In this document: piece by piece, positions 16,003 to 24,097 of the stretch
How positions within the stretch are numbered: position 1 is the first letter of the stretch
Layout of the letters: each line of letters starts with the position of its first letter
Source of the DNA: DTU089 sp964421815
GTDB taxonomy: Bacteria; Bacillota; Clostridia; Oscillospirales; Acutalibacteraceae
Direction: 5' to 3'
Assembly: GCA_964421815.1 (NCBI GenBank)
Contig: CAYQYT010000001.1
Coordinates: 248,001-312,000 of the forward strand
DNA: 64,000 nt
The notes under the pieces: generated by a model
The model's input: only the letters and a program-made list of their open reading frames with translations
Told to the model about the DNA's origin: nothing
Database searches by the model: none
Made by a program: the position numbers and the translations under genes

Positions 16003-17511
16003 TTGAAAGATGATAAAAAACTGAATGACTTGGGTTTGTCAAAGGATGAATTGTCCGTTTCGGTTGACAAAACCGCCGTGACGGAGGACAATTTTTCCGT
16101 TGCAGTAGATAAGACAACGCAATATTCCGACAAAGAACTTACGGAAGAATTGGAGCGTCTGGCTGAGAATTTTCAGACGGAATTGAAAAAAGCTCAGGCA
16201 ATGAGCGAAGAAGAACTTATTAAAAACGGAATAATTATTCAACAGTACGAGGATGAAGACGGAATAATCCCCGAGGAAGAACTCTGTCAATGTTGCGGCG
16301 AACAGCGCCGTGATAAAAGTTTCGGCGAAAACTATGCGTATTGCAGGAATTGCCGTGAAGCTATGCGGAGATATCCATTGAGCGTTCCCGGAATAGTAAT
16401 TCTTGCCGCCATGGTTTTTGCAGCAGTTGTTTCCCTTTTCTCTTTTGCGGCGGATTTCGGTATTTATAACACCGTTCGCCAGGGTGACAACTATATAAAG
16501 GAAAATAAACTCTATTCCGCTTTGGATTCCTATGAAACGGCTGTTTCCGCTATGGAAGAAGAGGAGATAGTTCCTAAAAAGTTGTACTTGAAAACTGCTG
16601 AGATTCTTTACTATTCCATGCCCAACGGTATGTATTCAATGACGGCAATTACGGATAAAATAGAGTCTGCACTGACTTCATTTGAGATGCAAATCCCCCT
16701 TTACGCCGCTTATAAAGAAATGTACCGTGAGGTTCAGGTTCTCTACGGTACACTTAGCGAGTTCTACACCGTAATCAATGACGAAAAATATGCTGAGTAC
16801 GATTTTAAAGAAGACGAGGAGTACGAGGAGGTAATGACCGAAATCGGCTCAATAATTGACAAACAGATTACTGTTACTTCCGTTGATAAAGAAACAAGCG
16901 AGCTGGTTGCGTCAAGCGAAGCCATAGTAAGATTTTGCCAATATATGTTTGCATACAGCAACGAAAGATATGCGGATTCATATCAGTACATGAATTATGT
17001 TTATGAACTTGAACCATCATATTTATGGCTGTATGCCTATGAATTGGGAATGGCTGAACTTCAAAGCGGTAATGCAGAAAAAGCCGAAATGTTCGCACAG
17101 GCAATGTACGAGAGCAACTGTGAATTGTCCAATGCCTATGCTCTGTACTCATCTTTGTACCGTATGACGGGCAAGACGGAAAAAGCAGTTGAGTGGGCGG
17201 ACGATGGACTTAAAGTAAGTTCGGACAGTACGGAGCTGTTAAGATTAAAAGGAATGGCATATATTGCCGACGGTGACTATGAGTCCGCAAAAACAGTTCT
17301 GGATACGGCTCTTGAGCAGGAGAAATACGGACTTCTTTTCATGACTGCAATGATTGCTGAGAACGAATTGGGCAATAAAGATACCGTTGATGATTTAAAA
17401 TCCGGTTTAGAAGAGTACGATTTGGAACTTTCCGAGAAGATGGAACAGTACTTTAACGGAAAAATTACGGCTCAGGAAATGTTTACGAAAGGAACGGGTG
17501 ATGTGGAATGA
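16003..17511 (+). CDS. Membrane-anchored TPR protein with zinc ribbon
   Basis: 502 aa. An acidic coiled N-terminus (to about residue 85) is followed by a four-Cys zinc ribbon (CQCCGEQ ... YCRNC, residues about 93-113), one membrane helix (GIVILAAMVFAAVVSLFSFAA), then tetratricopeptide-like repeats to the end (for example DSYETAVSAMEEE and SAKTVLDTALEQEKYG). The repeats are therefore likely on the far side of the membrane and bind partner proteins. The start is TTG with an excellent SD (AAGGAGG, 7-base spacing). Its stop overlaps the next gene by 4 bases. No specific function is recognised. Confidence 0.7.
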   Translation: MKDDKKLNDLGLSKDELSVSVDKTAVTEDNFSVAVDKTTQYSDKELTEELERLAENFQTELKKAQAMSEEELIKNGIIIQQYEDEDGIIPEEELCQCCGEQRRDKSFGENYAYCRNCREAMRRYPLSVPGIVILAAMVFAAVVSLFSFAADFGIYNTVRQGDNYIKENKLYSALDSYETAVSAMEEEEIVPKKLYLKTAEILYYSMPNGMYSMTAITDKIESALTSFEMQIPLYAAYKEMYREVQVLYGTLSEFYTVINDEKYAEYDFKEDEEYEEVMTEIGSIIDKQITVTSVDKETSELVASSEAIVRFCQYMFAYSNERYADSYQYMNYVYELEPSYLWLYAYELGMAELQSGNAEKAEMFAQAMYESNCELSNAYALYSSLYRMTGKTEKAVEWADDGLKVSSDSTELLRLKGMAYIADGDYESAKTVLDTALEQEKYGLLFMTAMIAENELGNKDTVDDLKSGLEEYDLELSEKMEQYFNGKITAQEMFTKGTGDVE

Positions 17512-18068
17512 CGAATTTGTATGTTACAACGCGTGTGTTAACCGTTTTCGGAACAATAATGAGAGTGTTTTGGGAACAGGTTGTGTGCCGTATATGTGCT
17601 GTCCCCGTTGAAGATGTAAGGGCATTTAAAGTATCGGAACTTTGCGGCCACGTTGAGCATGAACTGATTAAAAAGAAAAGCCATATATTCCTTGTTTGTT
17701 GGTTACCCTTTACCTTGAACTTTATTTTTTCCTGTTGTTTCCTTTTAGGCGGAGCATACCGTGTTATTTATATAGGTGATGTTAAGACAGTTGCTTCTTG
17801 GGTGTATTTGTGGTTGGGAATTTCCTTTGCCGCAAACTGTGTGCCTTCGTTTGAGGATGTGCTTTCCTTTAAGGATGCTTTTTACACAAAAGATACGAAA
17901 CTGATTGTTAAAATTCTTTTAGCACCGTTTTTTGCCCTTATTTACGGCTTTGCAATTCTTGAGAGATACTCTTTAACATTCATTGTTGCAATTCTTTTTG
18001 CCATAGTATTTCCTCAGATGTTTAATATGGTTTTCCCGCTTATTAACACATTGTCGCAGATGCTGTAA
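17508..18068 (+). CDS. Polytopic membrane protein of unknown function
   Basis: 186 aa with four or five hydrophobic segments and several Cys in the first half. A cytoplasmic-looking segment EDVRAFKVSELCGHVEHEL (about residues 38-56) lies before the first strong membrane helix. Start ATG overlaps the TPR gene stop (ATGA), so the two are co-translated and probably work together in the membrane. I do not recognise the family. Confidence 0.6.
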   Translation: MTNLYVTTRVLTVFGTIMRVFWEQVVCRICAVPVEDVRAFKVSELCGHVEHELIKKKSHIFLVCWLPFTLNFIFSCCFLLGGAYRVIYIGDVKTVASWVYLWLGISFAANCVPSFEDVLSFKDAFYTKDTKLIVKILLAPFFALIYGFAILERYSLTFIVAILFAIVFPQMFNMVFPLINTLSQML

Positions 18069-18086
18069 TTAAAAAGGGGTTGTAAT

Positions 18087-18297
18087 GCGTGGGTGTCCAG
18101 AGGACACTCACGCAGTTTTATTCGCCATACGGCGAGTGATATTGCTTCGCAGTTATATAATGCTACGCATTGTGATATTGTCCTTCGGACAGTTTTATGC
18201 GAATAAAATAACACTGAAATCGAAGATTTCAATATCACTATGCCGAAAAGTGCATAATATCACTCTTTCCGAAGGAAAGAATATCACTTGAAGTTAA
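18087..18297. repeat. Array of small hairpins separated by TATCAC-like spacers
   Basis: A 13-bp hairpin (18087-18115, TGCGTGGGTGTCC with GGACACTCACGCA) is followed by at least six mini-hairpins: CGCC/GGCG, TGC-TTC-GCA, AATGC-TAC-GCATT, TGTCC-TTC-GGACA, GAAAT/ATTTC and CTTTCC-GAA-GGAAAG. GTGATAT or ATATCAC words separate them. Four of them lie inside a perfect outer stem (TTTTATTCGC 18116-18125 with GCGAATAAAA 18199-18208). It does not code for protein. It resembles a REP-type or mobile structured element; I do not recognise a named family. Confidence 0.65.
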
Positions 18298-18340
18298 AGG
18301 CGCACTTACTCACCACTTTTAGTGGCAGTGCAAAAAAGTA

Positions 18341-18378
18341 AGAGTTAATGTAGATTTTTGCTACATTAACTCTTTTTT
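18341..18378 (+). terminator. Strong intrinsic terminator after the hairpin array
   Basis: A perfect 13-bp stem (AGAGTTAATGTAG with CTACATTAACTCT) and TTTTTT; closes the TPR/membrane-protein transcript. Confidence 0.9.
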
Positions 18379-18397
18379 GTCCTTTAGAGTACGACTT

Positions 18398-18413
18398 AAA
18401 AACGAAAGTTTTT
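18398..18413 (-). terminator. Terminator of the GH28 operon (minus strand)
   Basis: AAAAAC and GTTTTT pair around a GAAA-type loop just downstream of the GH28 stop codon. The core resembles the hairpins at 25793 and 31273. The T run on the minus strand is carried by the stem itself. Confidence 0.5.
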
Positions 18414-18435
18414 TTACAGCCCCCTTTATGTTGTA

Positions 18436-19758
18436 TTATGAATTAAATTTTATCAGTTCAAGGTTTTCGCAATTTTCTGCGTCAATATTTTTCAGACTGT
18501 AACCGTCGCAGATGTTTAACCACTCAACAGAGGATTTTTCGATTGTAATATTCTTGGCATGGCGAATGTAAAAACCTGCGTTTTTGATTTTCTCAACCCC
18601 GTAATCAAGGCAGGGGCGCAAATCGTAAAGTCCGCTTTCCCACTTTGTTGTTTTGTTCATTGTTACACGGATGTTTTCAAATGTTAAATTCTCAATAGCA
18701 TTATCTTTATTGCCGTGAATGAGAACACCGTTTTCACCCTTGCAGACAATGTTATTAAATCGTATGTTTTTGATTTTGCCCGATTTTGTGTTTTCGTCCC
18801 TATTAAAGGTGGTAATAACAATGGGTTCCGCAGTTCCCCACCAGTCAGGGCAAAAACGCCGTGTTTCGATGATGCAGTCGGTGTATGTAACGTTTTCAAC
18901 ATTACCCCCGTCACGTATCTGGATTGAAAGTCCTCGGTTACTTTTTGAAATTATACAGTTGCTGACAATTACATTTCTGAAATCTCCCACACCCTCGGTG
19001 CCGATTTTAATTGCGGCGGAGGTGGAGATAAGGGTACAGTTACTGATAATAATATTTTCACAGGGGCCGTATTCACTGTTGCCCTTTGAGGTTTTAAGGC
19101 AGATACAGTCATCGGCACATTCAATGTGGCATCCGAGAATTCTCACATTTGTGCAATGGTCGGGGTCTATACCGTCCGCATTTGCAACCTCCAAGGAGTT
19201 GAGAATACGAATTTCTGAAATTAAAACATCATCGCATCCTGCGGGGTGAAGGGTCCAAAAACAAGCGTCCGTTATGGTGACACCTTTGAAAGTGATATTG
19301 TTGCTCTTTTCTATGTAAATTACGGTGGGGCGGGGATAAAAATTTCCGGTTATATAATAGCGGTCCTTTCTTTCAACAAAACTGTGACCGTTTGCGTCAA
19401 TAACTCCCTCACCTGTAATTGAGCATCCGTCCGCTTCGTAGCCGTAAATGAAAACAAAGGAGGGTTTTCCCGTAACGGGATTGCCGATTAAAGCGGTTTT
19501 GGGGTCATTTATCATATTGCAGGGACGAATATAGCCCTCAATATTGTCCGTGGCTTTAAGACGGGAGCCTTTTTGAAGATGAAGTTCCACGTTCTTTTTC
19601 ATTTGAATTGAATCGGAAAAATATGTTTTCCCCGATGTCAGCACAACGGTGCCTCCGCCGTTTTCAAATGCCTTATCGATGGCACTTTGAATGGCAGTTT
19701 TGTCATTTTGCTTTCCGTCGCCCTTTGCACCGAAATCCTCGGGATAAAAAAACAGCAT
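18436..19758 (-). CDS. GH28-family right-handed beta-helix glycosidase (polygalacturonase-like)
   Basis: 440 aa. The N-terminal FGAKGDGKQNDKTAIQSAID motif is the pectate-lyase-superfamily start. GH28 signature regions follow: NADGIDPDHC (NxD with a catalytic Asp), ADDCICLKT (DD pair) and AAIKIGTEG (RIK-like, with Ala for Arg). It probably hydrolyses galacturonate or rhamnogalacturonan linkages. There is no signal peptide, so it would act on imported oligosaccharides. A GTG at 19767 opens the frame, but SD GGAGAGGTGAT favours the ATG at 19758. It lies 5 bases after the MBL gene, likely in one transcript. Confidence 0.85.
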   Translation of the reverse strand: MLFFYPEDFGAKGDGKQNDKTAIQSAIDKAFENGGGTVVLTSGKTYFSDSIQMKKNVELHLQKGSRLKATDNIEGYIRPCNMINDPKTALIGNPVTGKPSFVFIYGYEADGCSITGEGVIDANGHSFVERKDRYYITGNFYPRPTVIYIEKSNNITFKGVTITDACFWTLHPAGCDDVLISEIRILNSLEVANADGIDPDHCTNVRILGCHIECADDCICLKTSKGNSEYGPCENIIISNCTLISTSAAIKIGTEGVGDFRNVIVSNCIISKSNRGLSIQIRDGGNVENVTYTDCIIETRRFCPDWWGTAEPIVITTFNRDENTKSGKIKNIRFNNIVCKGENGVLIHGNKDNAIENLTFENIRVTMNKTTKWESGLYDLRPCLDYGVEKIKNAGFYIRHAKNITIEKSSVEWLNICDGYSLKNIDAENCENLELIKFNS

Positions 19759-19763
19759 TTTTA

Positions 19764-20780
19764 TCACCTCTCCATTGTATTTTGAGTTAATATTATTTCA
19801 TTTTTGTCCGTGAACGTTGCAATTATTCCGTTTCTGTGAGCGGTTGAAAAAATCGGAACTTTCGCAACCATTGTAAGATTCCATTTAACATTGGGGTAAA
19901 TCTTTCCTAAATGATTTGTAACTATGGCAATTTCTGGTTTAAGTTTTTTCAAAAAATCCATTGAGGAAGAACCGTAATAGCCGTGGTGCCCTATTTTCAA
20001 AAGGTCAATATCGCCTATATCATCAACATAGACTTGTTCGAGTCCCGAATCCCTTGTGAAATCCGCCGCTAAAAATGCAGTTTTCTCGCCTTTTTTGACA
20101 ATTACTCCCACACTGCTTGCATTTTCACCATTGCCGTACAGTTCCTCGGGTGTTTCGGTGTTAATAAAACGTATTGTGAAATCTCCGAAAGTGAACTCCG
20201 TGTCCGGCAAATCACTTATTACGGGGATTTTTTTATCTTCAAGTACCGCAAGGATTTTTTCGTATGTTTCTCTGTTTCCCCAATCATTCGCTTCCAACTC
20301 GGTTGCAACTTTTTCGTTGAATTCTTTGAAATATGCCTTGTTTGCAGAGATTTTCCCATCCTTGAAAATTGCCTCAAAATTACCCGAGTGGTCGTAGTGC
20401 ATGTGGGTTCCCAAAACGAACTCAAAATTCACGTTGCCGTTTTCGTCCCCCGCAACTTTTTTAATATAGTTTATAACCTCATCCCGATATCCTTTGTATT
20501 CCGTTTTTCTTCTGGGGTTTTCGTTTCCCTCGCCGGAATCTATGAGGGCAAATTTTCCGTTGCTTTCAATAATGATACAGTCGGAGTTTGCAGTGTTGAG
20601 AAAGTGAATTCTGTCATCACCGTTTTTGTAATCAAAGTTTTCGTCCGCTACGGGAATATCGCTAACATATTTATTGCCCAATGCAACCACAACAATATCA
20701 AGGATGAAAACGGAGAGCATAACGCTTGTTACAACCCATGTTGCAATAACTCGGGCAAGTTTCTTTTTATCTTTAACCAT
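19764..20780 (-). CDS. Membrane-anchored MBL-fold hydrolase, ComEC/Rec2-like domain
   Basis: 338 aa. One N-terminal membrane helix (VIATWVVTSVMLSVFILDIVVVAL), then a metallo-beta-lactamase fold: TANSDCIIIES, ALIDSGE, the metal site GTHMHYDHSGN (HxHxDH), LAADFTRDSGLE and LLKIGHHGYYGSS. It is closest to the DNA-entry nuclease domain of ComEC and to related extracellular phosphodiesterases. It probably acts outside the membrane on a phosphodiester substrate. It starts directly after the SulP-like gene and precedes the GH28 gene; the functional link is not obvious. Confidence 0.8.
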   Translation of the reverse strand: MVKDKKKLARVIATWVVTSVMLSVFILDIVVVALGNKYVSDIPVADENFDYKNGDDRIHFLNTANSDCIIIESNGKFALIDSGEGNENPRRKTEYKGYRDEVINYIKKVAGDENGNVNFEFVLGTHMHYDHSGNFEAIFKDGKISANKAYFKEFNEKVATELEANDWGNRETYEKILAVLEDKKIPVISDLPDTEFTFGDFTIRFINTETPEELYGNGENASSVGVIVKKGEKTAFLAADFTRDSGLEQVYVDDIGDIDLLKIGHHGYYGSSSMDFLKKLKPEIAIVTNHLGKIYPNVKWNLTMVAKVPIFSTAHRNGIIATFTDKNEIILTQNTMER

Positions 20781-21815
20781 TTAAGCGCCCTCCTTGCCGA
20801 CTTTTTTGAAAAGAAGGGAAAGATTCTTGTAGGGAATCTGTTGCCAGGCGGAAACAATAAGAAGTGCGCCTACGCAATGCATGGGAATTCTTGAAAGAAT
20901 GTCGGGACAAAGGAATATTACAAGACCGCTTACCCCAATTGTTATTATTGCGGAAAGAGGGGAGTAGTGTTCAATTTCAAACTGCCTTGCAGGAAGAAGA
21001 GATACAGCACCGCAAACTATGTTTGTGAATGTGTTTTTAACCCTGTTACCCTTTGAAGAACGCAACAAAAGGCACAATGCAAAGAATAGAATTCCTATGG
21101 GTATCGTCCGCAAATTTACAGGTTCAGTGGATGCAGTTAAGGTGAAAGGGGACGCGTAACCCATATGGGAAGAAAAGGGAATCTCGTTAACCGTAGTCAA
21201 CTCCTGCTCGGGATTTAAAAACAAATTAAGTACAAGGGGAATGAGCAGGGTCATAAATTCGGCAGGGAGAATTTTGTTTAGTTTTTTGAATTTAAAGGGA
21301 TAGGTTATCATTGCAAAAAGTGTAATTGTGCCGTAAAGCAGTCCTCTGAAATGGGGGTGAAAACCCAGGGAGCGGTAGGACTTTAACATTTCAAAGGGTG
21401 TGCTTCCCTGTGCCCCGATTCCGAAGTATTTATTAGTGAGAATAACCGTTGCCCAAAGGGCAAGAATCAGACTTGTTACTGCAAAAACAGAATCAATATA
21501 TTTTTTTCCCGCTGTGAGTTTTTCAATAACGAAGTAAATAATTGCTCCGCCGACTATGCAAATGGGGAGATAATAAATTCCGCAGGACGAAACAATATAC
21601 ATTACAGGCAAAAGCAGAAAAACGTCGGGGGCATAGATTTTGTTTTTTGCTGTTGATGACAATAAAGAACATATAACTATGCAAAAGAAGACGTTTAAAA
21701 GTTCCAACCCCGAACAAACTCCGCAGCAAAGGGCGTAAGAGCCCGAAAGCATTGCGCCCGTCAGACCCGAAAGTATATCGTTTTTAATGTTATGCTTTTT
21801 CAAGGATTTGTTCAT
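20781..21815 (-). CDS. SulP-like anion permease, divergent, without STAS domain
   Basis: About 344 aa, 10 or more hydrophobic segments. NDILSGLTGAMLSGSYAL resembles the SulP start (DLLAGLTVA), and SRIPMHCVGALLIVSAWQQI near the end matches the SulP segment before the STAS domain. The STAS domain itself is absent. Substrate unknown (sulfate, carbonate or organic anions). The open frame extends to 21944, but SD AGAGG and the promoter at 21847-21875 place the start at ATG 21815. First gene of a minus-strand unit with the MBL and GH28 genes. Confidence 0.65.
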   Translation of the reverse strand: MNKSLKKHNIKNDILSGLTGAMLSGSYALCCGVCSGLELLNVFFCIVICSLLSSTAKNKIYAPDVFLLLPVMYIVSSCGIYYLPICIVGGAIIYFVIEKLTAGKKYIDSVFAVTSLILALWATVILTNKYFGIGAQGSTPFEMLKSYRSLGFHPHFRGLLYGTITLFAMITYPFKFKKLNKILPAEFMTLLIPLVLNLFLNPEQELTTVNEIPFSSHMGYASPFTLTASTEPVNLRTIPIGILFFALCLLLRSSKGNRVKNTFTNIVCGAVSLLPARQFEIEHYSPLSAIITIGVSGLVIFLCPDILSRIPMHCVGALLIVSAWQQIPYKNLSLLFKKVGKEGA

Positions 21816-21846
21816 TCTCGTTTCCTCTGTTTCATAATACCTTAGT

Positions 21847-21875
21847 ATTCTACAATAATTGTAAAAAATAAACAA
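21847..21875 (-). promoter_or_regulatory. SigA-type promoter of the SulP-MBL-GH28 unit
   Basis: Minus strand TTGTTT, 17-bp spacer, TAGAAT, about 30 bases before the ATG at 21815. Confidence 0.65.
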
Positions 21876-21925
21876 TACCGAAAGTAAAAATTTTAACGGG
21901 AGATTTATCTTTTCGGTAAAATATG

Positions 21926-21954
21926 TTGACATTTCCATTTTCATTCTTTATAAT
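21926..21954 (+). promoter_or_regulatory. SigA-type promoter of the secreted Ser/Asn-rich protein
   Basis: Near-consensus TTGACA, 17-bp spacer, TATAAT; divergent from the SulP promoter. Confidence 0.85.
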
Positions 21955-21990
21955 GTAAGAGATTAAAATTGGAATGGAGTGTGCATTGGA

Positions 21991-23013
21991 ATGAAAATGT
22001 CACCTATTAAAAAGATAGTAGTTGTTTTGGCGGTGGTTACCGTTGCCCTTTCCCTTATTACAGCAAACAATATGGCTTCGGTTATGCTTATTGTTGCATC
22101 AAGACAGGCGGGCTCCGCTACACAGCAAACTGCTCAGGTAAATAATGGCGGTCAGAGTCAAACAAGCAGCGATTCACAGGGCGGTACTGTTTCCGACAAT
22201 ACTTCGTCCGACAACACAGCATCCGATAACACGGCATCCGGCAACACGGCTGCCGATAATACCGCTTCCGGCGGCAACTCAAACACAAATACAAACAGCG
22301 GTTCTGCCGGCTCAACTCCCGGCAGTTCTTCAACGGATAAACCCGCTGCAGACAACGGTTCAACTGCAGCAAAGCCCGGCAAAATGCCCCAGGGAACAGC
22401 AGAAATTGTTAACTATTTCAATACTGCTTCCAATAATGTTAAATCAAAGGCTAAATCCGTTACAAAGGTAAAGGAAGAAAACTATCAGGCTCAGCCCATT
22501 GACCTCGGTTCATTGGGTGCTTTCTCCGGCACCATCAGCAAACTTGTTGATGACAATATGGGCGTAAATGAAGAACAGTCGGGTAGGGTTGAATCAACTC
22601 CCGCAGGTATCAGCGCTATGTATCCCGTCGAGGGCGAGTCCTGGTCGAGCAAATTAACCGTTGATGATGTTAAAACGGCAACTTGCACCGAAAAGAACGG
22701 CGTTTATACTATTACAATAACATTAAAAAATGACGAACTTTCGGAAGAATATGCACACGGCACCGGTCACCACGGTAAAGCATTCAGCATTGTAATGCCT
22801 TCAACTATCAAGGACAATGCCGGCGCTGCCAAGAGCCTTCTTAAATCACTTAAAGTCGGTTATCAGGACGGCAAAATCGTTGTTGATGTTGATGCCGCAA
22901 CAGGTAATATCATCAACGCAAAATATGATTATATATGGTTGCTCAACGTTGATATGTTCGGCGGTGTTACCGCTTATTTCGGTATCAGAACCGATTTCAC
23001 AGTTAAGTGGTAA
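21991..23013 (+). CDS. Secreted protein with Asn/Thr/Ser-rich linker and unknown C-terminal domain
   Basis: About 340 aa. An N-terminal hydrophobic segment (IVVVLAVVTVALSLI) serves as signal or anchor. A repetitive linker at about residues 50-125 contains repeated SDNTAS / SGNTAA units and a Gly-Ser stretch. A folded C-terminal domain of about 190 residues follows (IVNYFNTASNNVKSKAKS ... FGIRTDFTVKW). The linker suggests a surface-exposed domain spaced away from the membrane. GTG at 21979 also opens the frame; ATG 21991 is chosen. No family recognised. Monocistronic, with its own promoter and terminator. Confidence 0.65.
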   Translation: MKMSPIKKIVVVLAVVTVALSLITANNMASVMLIVASRQAGSATQQTAQVNNGGQSQTSSDSQGGTVSDNTSSDNTASDNTASGNTAADNTASGGNSNTNTNSGSAGSTPGSSSTDKPAADNGSTAAKPGKMPQGTAEIVNYFNTASNNVKSKAKSVTKVKEENYQAQPIDLGSLGAFSGTISKLVDDNMGVNEEQSGRVESTPAGISAMYPVEGESWSSKLTVDDVKTATCTEKNGVYTITITLKNDELSEEYAHGTGHHGKAFSIVMPSTIKDNAGAAKSLLKSLKVGYQDGKIVVDVDAATGNIINAKYDYIWLLNVDMFGGVTAYFGIRTDFTVKW

Positions 23014-23057
23014 TCAGATGTGCTTTTCATATCTTTATAAAACAAATGTTTAGTTTT

Positions 23058-23093
23058 CTGACCGCTCGGCGTACAATGTGCGTCGGGCGTCAG
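23058..23093 (+). terminator. Terminator-like hairpin
   Basis: A stem of about 15 bp with one bulge (CTGAC...GTCAG outer part) and the short T-rich tail TTTATT, after the secreted-protein gene. Confidence 0.6.
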
Positions 23094-23134
23094 TTTATTA
23101 GAGTTGAAATAATGATGTCAAAGGGTATAAGGTT

Positions 23135-23923
23135 ATGGCGGATGTTATATCGGAACGGGAAATAACGGGCTTTTTGAGTGAAAAAGCCGGAAATTTTTAT
23201 AAGGTTCACACGGAAATATCCGTTGGGTCAACAAATGAAGAAGTGAAAGCCCTTGCCCGAAAAGGCGAGGGCGAGGGTTATGTGCTTGTTTGCGATAACC
23301 AATATTCCGGTAAAGGACGGATGGAAAGGAAATTTTTTTCACCGGAAAATACGGGAATATATATGAGCATCCTGTTAAGACCTTCCGTGAAACCGGAACA
23401 GGCGTTGGGTATAACAACGATGGCGGCGGTTGCGGTTTGCAGGGCATTGGAGGAATACGGCGTTTCTCCCGCAATAAAATGGGTTAACGATGTTTTCGTA
23501 AACGGCAGAAAAGTGTGCGGCATACTTACGGAATCCGCAGTTGACGGAAATGACAGCAATCTTGAATACGCCGTGCTTGGCATCGGAGTTAACGTATATG
23601 AGCCAAAAGGCGGTTTTCCAAGAGAAATTGAAAGGGTGGCGGGCGCTGTCTTTAAAGAAAAAACAGATAATTTGAGAAACAGACTTTGTGCTGAAATACT
23701 GAACGAAGTTTTTTCTCTGTACGGCGGTTTGGCAGAAAACAGCCACAACAGAGAATACATCGACAGGAATTTTGTGGTAGGTAAAACCGTCAGCATTATT
23801 CGCAACGGAAAGGAAATAGCGGCAATGATTGACGGGATAAACGATTCCTGTTCACTGCTTGTAACTTACGAAAACGGTGAAAAGGCAGTATTATCCTCGG
23901 GAGAAATATCTCTGAGATTGTGA
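23135..23923 (+). CDS. birA: Biotin--[acetyl-CoA-carboxylase] ligase, short form
   Basis: 262-aa biotin protein ligase that activates biotin with ATP and attaches it to carboxylase carrier domains. ISVGSTNEEVK, the biotinyl-AMP loop GKGRMERKFFSP (GRGRxxR-type), IKWVNDVFVNGRKVCGIL and VLGIGVNV are the catalytic motifs. The C-terminal SH3-like cap is present (VVGKTVSII, ISLRL). There is no N-terminal helix-turn-helix, so this is the non-regulatory class and does not act as a repressor. Confidence 0.92.
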   Translation: MADVISEREITGFLSEKAGNFYKVHTEISVGSTNEEVKALARKGEGEGYVLVCDNQYSGKGRMERKFFSPENTGIYMSILLRPSVKPEQALGITTMAAVAVCRALEEYGVSPAIKWVNDVFVNGRKVCGILTESAVDGNDSNLEYAVLGIGVNVYEPKGGFPREIERVAGAVFKEKTDNLRNRLCAEILNEVFSLYGGLAENSHNREYIDRNFVVGKTVSIIRNGKEIAAMIDGINDSCSLLVTYENGEKAVLSSGEISLRL

Positions 23924-24001
23924 TTCGGAAATTTATATAAAATACACAATAAATATTATATAAAATCGTCAAATACGAAATTGTTTTTTTTACCAATACT
24001 C

Positions 24002-24030
24002 TTGCAATCGGAGGAATTGTATGGTAAAAT
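24002..24030 (+). promoter_or_regulatory. SigA-type promoter of the lipase-dockerin gene
   Basis: TTGCAA, 17-bp spacer, TAAAAT; start of transcription expected near 24037, about 60 bases before the ATG. Confidence 0.65.
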
Positions 24031-24097
24031 CAGTTTGTATATATGGTAGTGTACTGTCTTTGGGTGTACGCTATCCCATCTGTTTAGGAGGATTAGT

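Noticed and set aside
18087..18297. Hairpin array considered as CRISPR or tRNA-like cluster
   Set aside because: The stems differ in sequence, and there are no constant repeats or tRNA elements.
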